In this document: positions 31,981-41,380 of the stretch, piece after piece
Position numbering within the stretch: position 1 is the stretch's first letter
Layout: the number at the start of each line of letters is the position of its first letter
Assembly (NCBI GenBank): GCA_015499985.1
Contig: JAAAUF010000223.1
Location: 2,829-44,208 of the forward strand
Length of the DNA stretch: 41,380 nucleotides
From: Haplosporangium gracile
Taxonomy: Eukaryota > Mortierellomycota > Mortierellomycetes > Mortierellales > Mortierellaceae
Direction: 5' to 3'
The notes under the pieces: model-generated
What the model saw: only the letters and a program-made list of their open reading frames with translations
Databases searched by the model: none
What the model was told of the DNA's origin: nothing
Translations under genes and position numbers: made by a program

Positions 31981-34374
31981 GTGAAGCATATGTGTCAATA
32001 GTTAGCAAATAGCCCACGCTTAAAAATAGGGCCACCTTTTCCCACAAGCACACACAACACATCCATCGGAACGACGATCCGCTTCGTTTTGGCTGTTGCA
32101 TTTTCTCACCTGGTCTGAGAATGTAATCCTTGCGACTGAGGAGGGGGTTGAAAAACTTGTCAGCGTCGGGAATAAACTTGCCGGGATAGGTCGAGGTTGT
32201 GAACTGAGCGGCCTCGGGCCCCAATCCTGTTCCAGAGTGACGGTATCCTAGGTAGCATCCTTGAGCAATCTGTCTGGCCAGAACCATGTCATCAGGACGA
32301 TCAAAGTACTTGGCACCCATAGCCAACGAACCAGACATAAAGCAAGCCTATACATGGTCAGTTAGAAAAGAAAGTGTTTAGTTAGCAGATGCTTTCCTTT
32401 GTGGAAGTGAAAAAGCAAGGCTCGCCAGGAAAAAAAAGACAGGCTTCTTACAAGATGCTCCATGTCAGGGTCGATGGTCTTGGTAGCAGAGTAGACCTGG
32501 CCCAAAATCACATACTCCTGCGATCCATTTTCCGGTCGCATCACCATGTATTTCTTGATGGAGTCAGCAGCATTCTCGACTAGGAAATCAGGAGACAAGT
32601 TAATCCGGGGTGTAAAATGGGAGGCGGGTTGCGATTCGATTAATAAAAAAAAAAATAGAAAAAAAATGTCCAATACCCGGTAAGTGTATTGTCAAAAAAA
32701 TAGAGCAATGGTGCATAGCATGAGAACCCACTTACACAACTCTCTGAACTTCGGGACCTTTCCATCCAGCAGAATCCATTCCTTGAGAAGATACTAAAGG
32801 TGACAGCCGCAAAAAAAAAAAAGGGGGGGGGGGGAATTGTGAGCAAACACAGAACAAATTGCAATTGCTCATCGTCTAGTGTCAGTTTGTTCGTTGTTTT
32901 CCTCTGAAGTGTATACCTCGTAGTAACTGTCAATCATGCCACCGACGGTAGCTTTGAAGTTGGAGTAGTAACGACCCTCGGCATCTTGGACAAAGGCAGG
33001 AAGGAGTCCAGGCAGCTGCGAGGTGGACGATCCTAAAACTTCAAAGATTTTACGGGCCTGAAGGAAGAGTTCAGGTACGAGATAAGCAAGATCAGATGAC
33101 GGTTAGGATGAAGAGTCCTTCTAATTGGTCATTGTCGTCTTTCTTGGGGTACAATACAAACAAATGCATTGAGTTGTGTTCTCAAACCCTCCACATCCCA
33201 TCTTGCCCTCTAATTTTTCTTTTTTCATTTTTTCTTTCTCATATGAACACAGGGAATGTACCTTTTCATCGTAGATGGGCTTTCCAGTAAGCTGTGACAG
33301 GCGAGAGAACTCGAGCTGGATGGTTCCAACCTCGGCAAGGACAAAGTTGTAGCCAGGCAAGTTGGAAGAAGCCTGGACAGCGACGCGGCCATTAGGGAAG
33401 TTCTTTCCCTGGAAGGCATTTAACATGTAGTTCCCGAGTTCCTCTGCCTTGTCCAACAGAACCTTCTCTCCGGTCAAGTCGTAGGTGCTGAGAAATCCTC
33501 CCAGATAGCGGATGACGGTCTCGAAGAATTGGAGCTGGTCGGTAGGGTTCTTGGTCATGTCGAACTTTGTCCTGACCCACTCCAGCGCCTCGTCAAATTC
33601 GTCGTTGAAGCCCATGATGACAAGGGTGTCCAAACTGTCGATCATGGTTGCGCCCCAGCCGTTGAAAGTGTCCTTGAATCCTCCGGTGACAGGGAGAACC
33701 TCATCGTGTCCCCAGGCGTGAGTTTTGTATCCCTCCCAGGCGTGCTCGAACCCATCCCTGACTGCCTTCAAGCGAGCTTCGCGTTCCAATCGAGCCTTCT
33801 CTGTCTCTGCAGGGAACTGGAACTGGATCTTTTTCAAGCTAGTCCTGGCGCCCTTGCCGCGAATTCGCTCGAATCTGTACTTGGCAGAGCCGATCAATCC
33901 GTGAGAGGCTTCGAAAACAATAGGGCTAACTTTCGCAGGTATATGGGGTTTGGCGTAAAGGTGGTGGGGATCGCTCTCAACGTAGTCATGATCGGGGACT
34001 CCAACAGCGCTCTGGATGAGCGATTCAGGTCCTCCTGTGCCTCCGAAACTCTCTGGTGGGTTGACGACGAACCACAGTGTTGTCAGGCCCATGAGAATGA
34101 GGAGGAGGACAAACAGCTGGCGGAGGTTGATGGAGTAGCGTCCGCTGACGACGGTGGCCGGGTTGCGGTCAATGAGGTTTTTGAGGCCGATCAGGGGACC
34201 AGCAGCAGCGGACCCTGGGGAGACGAATGGGCCTCTGGGTGAGGTAAATGGGGTTGTGTGGTCTGAGGAAGATGATGTTTGGCGGTCAGGTCCTCCGTAG
34301 GGGTCGTCAGCCTTTTCGATGTCGACGATGAAGCTGCTCTGCCCTGAGGATCGCGACGGCTTTAATGACTCCAT
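31346..34374 (-). CDS. Class I alpha-1,2-mannosidase (GH47), frame broken by one base
   Basis: Eight exons: 34374-33262, 33057-32917, 32793-32736, 32579-32452, 32348-32110, 31942-31863, 31688-31600 and 31460-31346. GH47 enzymes trim mannose from N-glycans in the ER or Golgi. The protein is a type II membrane protein: Ser/Pro-rich cytosolic tail, one membrane segment at about 87-104 ([18 protein letters not shown]), then the luminal catalytic domain. Family signatures include [50 protein letters not shown] and the C-terminal [10 protein letters not shown]. All phases agree except in the fifth exon, where HLACF and [12 protein letters not shown] are in different frames. The run at 32339-32342 has four T on the coding strand where three would restore 653 residues. 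This is either an assembly error or a recent loss of function. Confidence 0.88.
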
Positions 34375-34923
34375 GGTCTTCTTTTGCTTGTTGTTGGGTG
34401 TGACTGAATGAGTAGAGTGTATTTGTTGTGTTGTTGATATTGCAAGAGGAGGGTGATGGAAAGAAGAAAAAAGGAAGTGATAACAAGTGAGATGAAATCT
34501 GCGAAAAAAGAAGGAGGGAGGAGGGGAGAGAGAGAGGGGGGGGAGAGCGCAAAAAGAGACGTAATGAAAGAGATGAAAGGGGAAGGGGCAATGAGAGGAC
34601 GAAGGAGTGGATGAATGGAAGAAGACGATGAAGAAAAAGTAGGGGGTGGCTGCCGCACAATTGACAAAAAGAGAAACAAAGGGGGGGAGAAACAATAGGG
34701 CAATTAGAGACCTCGAAAGAATTGCGGCGGGCTTGGAAACTTTGTACGAAGCCGTAGCTGGTGTGCATCGAAAGGAGAACGGCCTTCATTCTCTTGAGCA
34801 ACAGCCATACTTCTTTACGACAACCAGTTGAACCTTCAAAATGGTAGCATGCACACATCCAATTCACGCTTACTTATTCTCCATAGTGATCGAGTGTTTT
34901 TTTTCTGGTGCTTTCACAATGAC
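34375..34923. other. Mannosidase promoter region
   Basis: Upstream of the mannosidase start this is almost pure purine on the plus strand from about 34440 to 34720, that is, a long T/C-rich leader on the coding strand. No gene is supported. Confidence 0.55.
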
Positions 34924-35244
34924 TCAATAAAGTAATGGCAGCGATACCTCGGACTTTGTGTCCCTAAGAAAGGCGAGCGCATAAAACAATACAGCAAACA
35001 AATAAACGATGAGGATTACTTTGGACCAGGGGTTGATGGTCGTGTGAGACGGATGGGCAGATCGATCTAGACACAAAAACAATGCTCAATTATTTTTGTC
35101 AGCTTCTTTGTGACACTCTGTGTTAAACCCTTTCGCTGGCTGTTGTACGAAACTACCAAGCCACTCTGTCTCTGAGTATTTGCTTCTTTTTTTTGCACGA
35201 CTTTTCGTGTTATCACAATCATTCGACATGCCAATTGACGCCAT
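34924..35244 (-). CDS. Candidate small single-pass membrane protein (two exons)
   Basis: Tentative model: exon 35244-35157 and exon 35066-34924, giving 76 residues. The second exon follows a good acceptor (GTTTTTGTGTCTAG) and encodes a clear membrane segment (WSKVILIVYLFAVLFYALAF) with a short charged tail, ending in TGA. The first exon starts MASIGMSNDCDNTKSRAKKR and joins in phase through a GTAGTT donor, with a 90-bp intron. I do not recognise a family. The donor is weak and other joins are possible. The membrane-encoding exon is better supported than the first exon. Confidence 0.3.
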
Positions 35245-36264
35245 AGGCTGATGGTTATACAGCTAGGCACAGACAGGTAAGCCAAGGAAACAGACTCGTC
35301 GCTTGACACACAGCTATCTACCGCAGTGTACTATTCTCGCGGAATGAAAGTTCCTGGCAGGTCAATTACTAGAGTAAACGAAGGTAATGTCTTATTCTCA
35401 CGTAAAAGAGCGAGGTTCTGGTTCCTGGTTCTGAACCGCGGAAGAGGATCATTTTATCCACGTCACGTGTGCACCATTAGCTTTACTGCAATCAAGAAAT
35501 GGTTCCTCATTCAAGGAAACAAAGGGGAACGATATAGGCATCGAGCAAGCACTTTGGCAACAATCAAAGGCCACGAGATTGATAACGGGTCATTGTTCGT
35601 CTCTTTCCTTGCCTTCATTGTCTCTGCGCCGACCTATCAAAAGCTAAGCTCGCGTCTTCCTACCGTTTTTTCTAACACCTTGCTATTTTTTTTTGAACAA
35701 CAAAAAAGCAAACAGGAGACACGATAACTAGGAAAGAACGACGCCATCATGCGTCTTTTGATGAATGTGGGAAATTACGAACGGAGTGTTGTCGCAGAAA
35801 ACCGCCGATCAAACAAAAGAAAGTGTGTGTGATGTGCGTGGTATTCGGCTCCCACAAGATCTCGCTATTCTTAGAAAATCTTGACCTGCATACATAAGAA
35901 ATGAGCCATGAGGCTTTTGGTATTCATTTTACCTTTTTTTTTTCGCCCGTTTGTTCACAACAGGGATTTGATTGACGGCGTCTAATTGTGTAAAGGGTAG
36001 AAAGTTGCGGTCGCTTCATTCAAGAAAAAGCGAGCGTCGGTGAATCTGGACTCTGGCTGACTGGCGTAAAATGCATGGATTTGTTTATATGCCATTGGAT
36101 ACCCACAAAACAAACAAGAACGCCACAATAAGAGGTATCAAAAAGAGACAGTTTCAAGAATCTAGACTCAACAATTTTGTGGCTAGACGCCGGGTTATCC
36201 TATCGCTTCATCATATTAGCGACTGCGTTTTGACAAAAGAGAGCTATTCTAAGATAAAATTTAG
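35245..36264. other. Intergenic region
   Basis: About 1 kb without a supported gene. There is an open frame at 35326-35727 on the plus strand, but it starts without a convincing ATG and has no recognisable motif. Confidence 0.5.
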
Positions 36265-36533
36265 GAGGCAGTGGTGGTGGTCACTCCAACATGTCTGACC
36301 ACGGACGAGTCAAGAGAGAAAGAACAAAATGCGAATGATAAGAAGGGCATTATTCGAGCCTTATTGGTAGACAATGCTCGTGAAGAACTGGTATCCATGC
36401 ACCACCGTGATCTGCAAATCATCTTTGATATAAGAAGGGATCCAGAAATAGAAAGAAAAGCCTCCGCGGATGATAGGAAGAAAGTGAGAGCGACAGGGAA
36501 GGAAGGCGCATTATTTCTATTGCAGTATGTGCG
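36265..36533 (+). other. Candidate orphan exon
   Basis: The frame opens exactly after an acceptor-like AAATTTAG (ending 36264) and runs 89 codons to a GTAAGT donor at 36534. It encodes GIIRALLVDNAREELVSMHH, RDLQIIFDIRRDP and ADDRKKVRATGKEG, which is ordinary, mixed composition unlike the low-complexity surroundings. No partner exon could be joined in phase on either side and no family is recognised. It could be a remnant of a former gene or part of an unannotated transcript. Confidence 0.25.
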
Positions 36534-38158
36534 GTAAGTGGTAAGGGGGGTGTGCACCATGGCTACCTTTGAAAATAAGAAAGTCAAGAGAGGACAGACG
36601 CTGCCGACGCGTATCTCTCATATTTTTAAACGCGTTGGAGTTATGGTTCTCATTTTGCTGGTATTTGTTTTGATTGCAGATATGTAAAAATAGATTTATT
36701 GTAGTGACGATACTGCTGGGTAGTGGGGAGCTGTCTGCCCTTTCAATTTCCATATCCCGAGAACCGAAAACAAAAAAAGGTTGGAAGAAGAAGAAAGAAA
36801 GCAGTACACAAAATGAAGACAAGAGAGGGCACGCGACCAGTTGTTCTTTTTTTGGCGCCAAACAGTCTCTTTTGTTGTGTGCATTTGCATTGCGCCCAAA
36901 AAGAGAGGGCTATCAACAAATGAACACGTCGACTGTTCAAGCATATGAAGTTCGCGTTCAGCAACTCGGCTAAAAATGTTCTCATTTGGCGATGAACATG
37001 AAACAAAACCGGGTGGCAATGAAACTAAAGAAAGAGAGAGAGAGAGGGAGAGGCTGAGGTAGGATAAAGGGTTTAGCACAGGGAGAAAACGAGCCATTAA
37101 ACATTTCCGTCTATCTGTTCGTGTTATGAAAGATGCCATTCCACCTCTGTCGATGTTTTGTAACGAGAAAATAGAGTGTGAGCGTTAAATGCAAGACGGG
37201 GAGAGAAAAATGGATGAATGAAGGATACTGGTGATGAGCATGGACAAAAAAAGAGACGCGCCATTCTCATAAAGAATACCATTGATCGATGGCTTACAAC
37301 AATAACAACGAACACTATAGAGAATGAAAAAGAGCAGCGGGTACGACGAAACGGCCGGCGCATCCATATCGAGCCAGGTCTGAAGAAAAGGTGCAAAATG
37401 TTCACGATAAGAGAAAATGGGCGATAAGGAATTTTTTATTTTTTTGAGCTGAGCAAGGCAGAGAGGGCAGGCTATTTTTGTTGGTTTATGTCCAAATACG
37501 AACTGCAAAAAAAAAAGTCCGTCTATCAAACACATATCGAAAATATACACAGCAGCGTGAACGATATGAGGAAATGAAGTAAGCATCTGAGGGGAGGAGG
37601 GTGTTTGAATGACAGCCCTTCGCTAAAGAGGAAGAAGAGACCGTCATCGTCCACCATCTCGATCCATTGCTGCACAAAAGTAATAATAAAAAATTTGGAT
37701 TTGATTGTGGGAAAAATCATCGGATGGGTTGCAGTGATGCAATTCTCGTAATAGTCTCAGATAGTTGCGGATGTTCCTGAATTAGGTGCAAGGATATGAG
37801 GACAAGGAGGATGAGCCAAGGAGCATAGAAAAAAAACGAAATGAATGAAGGATAAGAAATACTTGGTATATTTGTGGGTATCAAGTAATTGAACGATAAG
37901 CCGGGACGCAAAAGGAATGAGGAGGCGATATCCACACATTCATGCTTACTCTTGTTACCCTACTTGCACATGGTTCACAATTCATTTTGGACACACGGAC
38001 TGCAAGAATAGAAAGAGAGAGAACGTTTTGTACACCGACGTAAACACAAGCACATAAGCATGTCCAATGCCCCTGTACAAAAAAAATATGCAAAACAACG
38101 ATGATGACGAGAGAAGAAACATGGAACAAGAAAAAGAGTTGTCTGTTGTGTTCATTCA

Positions 38159-38177
38159 CCACCATCACCATCACCAT

Positions 38178-38210
<33 letters not shown>

Positions 38211-38211
38211 A
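38159..38211. repeat. CAT/CACGAC-type microsatellite
   Basis: About 22 bp of CAC/CAT triplets followed by five CACGAC-type units. In one plus-strand frame it would read as alternating His and His-Asp runs, but this is more likely simple repeat than protein. Confidence 0.8.
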
Positions 38212-39067
38212 AACAACAAACACAACACCTTTTCACCCCAAACAAACACATGCAACCTCCAACCTTGCGAGGTATCCGTGGGCAGTTTTCCTCCTGGTCG
38301 GCGGCTGATTGGACAGCCTGGGTTAAAGTTTACCTCGGTTTATTTTTGGGATTTCGGCCCCCGAGTCGAGCATTTTTTTTTGTTATTAGAAAGGTGTTGC
38401 AAATTAGAAAACATGTATCCGTGGATTGGCTTGGAAGAGATGAGAGGGATAAGAAGAAGAAGCAATAAAGGGGGAAGAAGGCAAGGAGAATTTAAATAGT
38501 CCCTTCTTTATTTTTCTTGTTGTTGTGTGGACAGTGAGTGGGAAGTGAGCCGGGTCCTGGCCCAATTCACAATCCATTGGAAGAATCTTGCTTGAAGAAT
38601 GGAAAGCAATTGGCATACTTCATATTCTGTTATCCGACGACAACAACAGCAATCCTTAATCTCTTCTAGCTTACAATCTCATTCCTGTCGTGACCCATTT
38701 CGTTATCGAGCGCTTTGGTTCAATGGTCTGGTAGACATAATAAAGTAAAATTTCTTGGAAAGGAAATGATCCCTGAATTGTCTTTCTCGTTTTCTTTGTC
38801 TTTTGTGCGCAATGCTGACTCCGTTATCCCAGTTTTTCGTCAGGATGGTACCCTTGACATGCAGAAAGGAGAGCGAAAGAGTCTGCCCGACTGAATAGAC
38901 CTGAGAAAAAAAAGAATGCCAGAGAACAAAACGAGCGAGCAGAAAAAGTAACGAGATGGAGCGAAAAACAAGAAAAAGGTAAAACAACAAGGCACGAGAA
39001 GCGAGGGAGGGAGACACAAGGCAAAGCTAGAAAGGAAACAGAAGCAGAAGCAGGGAGAGTGAAGACG

Positions 39068-39091
39068 GAGAGAGAGAGAGAGAGAGAGAGG
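39068..39091. repeat. GA dinucleotide repeat
   Basis: About twelve GA units, roughly 455 bp upstream of the GFA1 start. GA/CT tracts are common in promoters of this window. Confidence 0.85.
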
Positions 39092-39379
39092 GCAAGGGAC
39101 TGTTGCTGTCTGTCTGTCCTCCAAAGGAACAAGGTTCTCGCTGGTGACCGGCTGCTTATCGTGAGAGGATAATAAAGAATGAGTGAACGAATGAATATGA
39201 AATGACAAGAATGAATAAGAAAAGTAACAAGAGGAGGACTCGATTGCTGCCCTTTGCTCAATGGGCACTGAACACTAAACAAAAAAGTAAAAAAAGAAAT
39301 GAAATAGTTAAAAAGAAAAAATGTATTCAATCATAATAAAAAGACGAGTGACCATTGCCCCAGTCCAGCCCAAAAGAAG

Positions 39380-39387
39380 TATAAAAG
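39380..39387 (+). promoter_or_regulatory. TATA box of GFA1
   Basis: TATAAAAG lies about 160 bp upstream of the start codon, followed by a T/C-rich leader (39388-39540), the usual layout of a strongly expressed fungal gene. Confidence 0.65.
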
Positions 39388-39545
39388 GTCTCTTCATTGC
39401 GATCTCTCATCTGTTCTTTTCCCTTCTCACCATCAACCTTCCTCACTCCCACACTTTAGCCTAGACGCTCATCTTATACACGTACCCTTCAAACACTTTT
39501 ACTCTTCTCATCACACCTTTTACATAACAAGACTCATCTATAGCT

Positions 39546-41380
39546 ATGTGCGGAATCTTTGCTTATCTCAACTACCTCACTGCCGTCGATCGCCAGTCCA
39601 TTGCCGATATTTTGACCCAGGGCCTCAAGCGTCTCGAATACCGTGGTTATGACTCTGCTGGTAAGTTTTTACTTCTTTCTTTTACTTGACGTTCATTCTT
39701 AATTTTCTTGTGGGCGTGTATGTCAACGACAACGACGACGAGGACGACGACGAGGACAATGACAAGGACGAAGCGAACGAGCTGTGGTGGCTGTATTTGT
39801 TTCATTCGGGACATTTTTCAACCAAGCGTGGCTCGACTTTGCTTGGGAGTCAAAGGTCACGCTGTCCAGTCAAATCTGGGCCAGGAGACAAAAGGAGAGA
39901 AAAAGGAAGATTGTGTAGGAGGCTGTGAAAAGGGGGGCAGAAGAAAGCGAAAGCGAAAGCACTGATCTCATGTGAGAAGCAACTACTCCTGAGAAATCGA
40001 ACTAATCACGACGTGCTCTTTTGTGTTTTGTCACGTTCTTTTCTTGTTATTCAGGTCTCGCTATCGATGGCGATAACGACAAGGAGGTCTTGATCTACAA
40101 GGAGGTCGGAAAGGTCGCTTCTCTCCAGAAGCTCATCCAGGAACAAAACACCATCGACTGGACAAAGACCTTCTCCTCCCACTGCGGTATGGCCCACACC
40201 CGCTGGGCTACCCACGGCCAGCCCTCGCCCATCAACTCCCACCCTCACCGCTCCGACCCCAAGAACGAGTTCACTGTCGTCCACAACGGAATTATCACCA
40301 ACTACCGCGAGCTCAAGCTTGTCCTCGAGAAGAAGGGATATACCTTCGAGTCCGAGACTGATACCGAGGCCATTGCCAAGCTCGCCAAGTATATCTGGGA
40401 CTCCCAGAAGGGCAACAAGTCGCTCACCTTCACCGACCTCGTCAAGGGTGTCGTCAAGGAGTTGGTAAGTTTGTTATTTTAGGATGCATACCATCAGAAT
40501 GAGAGTCAATGTGATGATGATGATTTGATCTGTCGGGACCCATGGATTCCATGGAATGGTCTCTACAGGATGCCATATCCTTATCTGCTTTGCAAAGGAC
40601 AGCAAACAACAACCACAACAGTTGCTTCAGGAAAATAGATGCAAAAGCAAAGCAAGAAGGTTACCGTGCGTGTTCTAACTCCCTATTTCCTGCAAATCTT
40701 ACTCGTGTCTGCTCTCTTAAATGTAATAGGAGGGTGCTTTCGCCATGATCTTCAAGTCTGTCCACTTCCCCAACGAGATTGTTGCCACCCGCCGTGGTTC
40801 CCCTCTTTTGATTGGTGTCAAGACCCCCAAGAAGCTGAAGGTCGACTTTGTCGATGTCGAGTTTGGCGGTATCGCTGAAGAGAGTACGTTCATTTCTCTA
40901 TTACGCACGGGATGAGATGGATGTCATTCTTATCACTGAATATTCGCACCACTCTCTTCTCTTTCTCTCTTTTTTCGGGTCTCCAAAAACAAATCATATC
41001 CATCCCACTCAATTTCTTAACTTTTTTTTTGTAACCTTACTTTTTTCTTTTATTTTTATTTTAGTTCCCGCCGAGCTTGAGGGAGCCCCCGCTGCCTTGA
41101 ACGCCCTCGAGGTCCCCAAGTTGCGTCGCAGCGAGTCCCGTGCCTTCTTGAGCGAGGATGGCCTTCCCCAGCAGATTGAGTACTTCTTGGCCTCTGATCC
41201 ATCCGCCGTTGTCGAGCACACCAAGACCGTCTTGTACCTCCTCGACGACGATATTGCCAACATCCGCGAGGGTGAGCTCCGCATTCACCGCCTCCGTCGC
41301 GATGACGGCATCTCCTCGATCCGCTCCATCCAGACCTTGGAGATCGAGTTGGCCGAGATCATGAAGGGTTCCTTCGACCA
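39546..41380 (+). CDS. GFA1: Glutamine-fructose-6-phosphate aminotransferase, 5' part
   Basis: Four exons in the window: 39546-39660, 40055-40464, 40730-40883 and 41065 to the edge, coding the first 331 residues; the rest lies outside. The enzyme makes glucosamine-6-phosphate from fructose-6-phosphate and glutamine, the first and rate-setting step of UDP-GlcNAc and chitin synthesis. The class II glutamine amidotransferase domain is clear: [11 protein letters not shown] with the nucleophile Cys2, [21 protein letters not shown] (Arg88 onward) and [10 protein letters not shown] (about 114-123). [10 protein letters not shown] and the [10 protein letters not shown] motif follow. The two sugar-isomerase (SIS) domains are beyond the edge. 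Codon use is strongly biased to C-ending codons, more than in neighbours, suggesting high expression. Intron 1 (394 bp) contains an acgacgacgagg-type simple repeat. Confidence 0.95.

Larger units (their letters stand above)
36538..39379. other. Long gene-poor region upstream of GFA1
   Basis: Nearly 3 kb without a confident gene. It contains GA repeats (37028-37046, 39068-39091), a CAT/CACGAC repeat at 38159-38211, a CCAAT motif at 38305-38312 (minus strand orientation) and weak minus-strand exon candidates at 37950-37999 and 37717-37776. Open frames here are mostly products of simple repeats. Confidence 0.5.

Noticed and set aside
35326..35727. 133-codon plus-strand open frame
   Set aside because: There is no convincing start and no domain, and it ends in A-rich sequence. 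It is not distinguishable from chance in this AT-richer region.
38067..38468. Plus-strand open frame with eight His followed by His-Asp repeats, resembling a metal-binding protein
   Set aside because: The striking residues come from a CAT/CACGAC microsatellite, and an overlapping frame is equally open. The remainder has no recognisable motif and sits across a CCAAT element.
38824..39330. Hydrophobic minus-strand open frames upstream of GFA1
   Set aside because: They are Phe, Leu and Ser-rich translations of the purine-rich promoter strand with GA repeats, open in two frames at once.

Overview
The window is nuclear DNA of a fungus. It has spliceosomal introns with GT..AG ends, long pyrimidine-rich leaders, simple-sequence repeats and fungal housekeeping genes. 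A large family of F-box/leucine-rich-repeat genes with many decayed copies suggests an early-diverging fungus of the Mortierella group. That placement is inference from gene style, not a database match. Exon boundaries were set by hand from splice signals, reading phase and family conservation.

Layout. (1) 146-2555 (-): a decayed F-box/LRR gene. (2) 4547-7600 (+): a single-exon gene for a low-complexity protein of 1017 residues with a C-terminal membrane anchor. (3) 7942-10531 (-): DCP2, the mRNA decapping enzyme, six exons. (4) 11169-14550 (-): a YPK1/Gad8-type AGC kinase, five exons. (5) 15876-18374 (+): a secreted Shewanella-like (Shelph-type) metallophosphatase, seven coding exons including a 20-nt microexon, plus an intron in the 5' UTR. 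(6) 19338-19735 (+): a broken partial copy of that phosphatase. (7) 19884-21306 (-): a second decayed gene of the same family as (1). (8) 22514-29050 (-): a tandem array of four genes of another F-box family. Only the first is open; the others carry progressively more lesions, and the last is truncated next to a tRNA-Leu(CAA) gene at 29169-29251. (9) 29503-31074 (+): U2 snRNP A' (LEA1), four exons. (10) 31346-34374 (-): a GH47 alpha-1,2-mannosidase, eight exons, apparently broken by one extra base in a homopolymer. (11) 34375-39545: about 5 kb with only weak candidate exons. (12) 39546 to the window end (+): GFA1, glutamine-fructose-6-phosphate aminotransferase, cut by the window edge.

The housekeeping genes cover mRNA decay (DCP2), splicing (LEA1), TORC2-type growth signalling (YPK1), N-glycan trimming (GH47) and the first step of chitin precursor synthesis (GFA1). 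They form no operon or dedicated system. The unusual content is the F-box gene turnover, the partial phosphatase duplication, the mannosidase frameshift and an inverted-repeat element in the divergent YPK1/phosphatase intergenic region. I found no CRISPR array, transposase, reverse transcriptase or clearly new multi-gene system.
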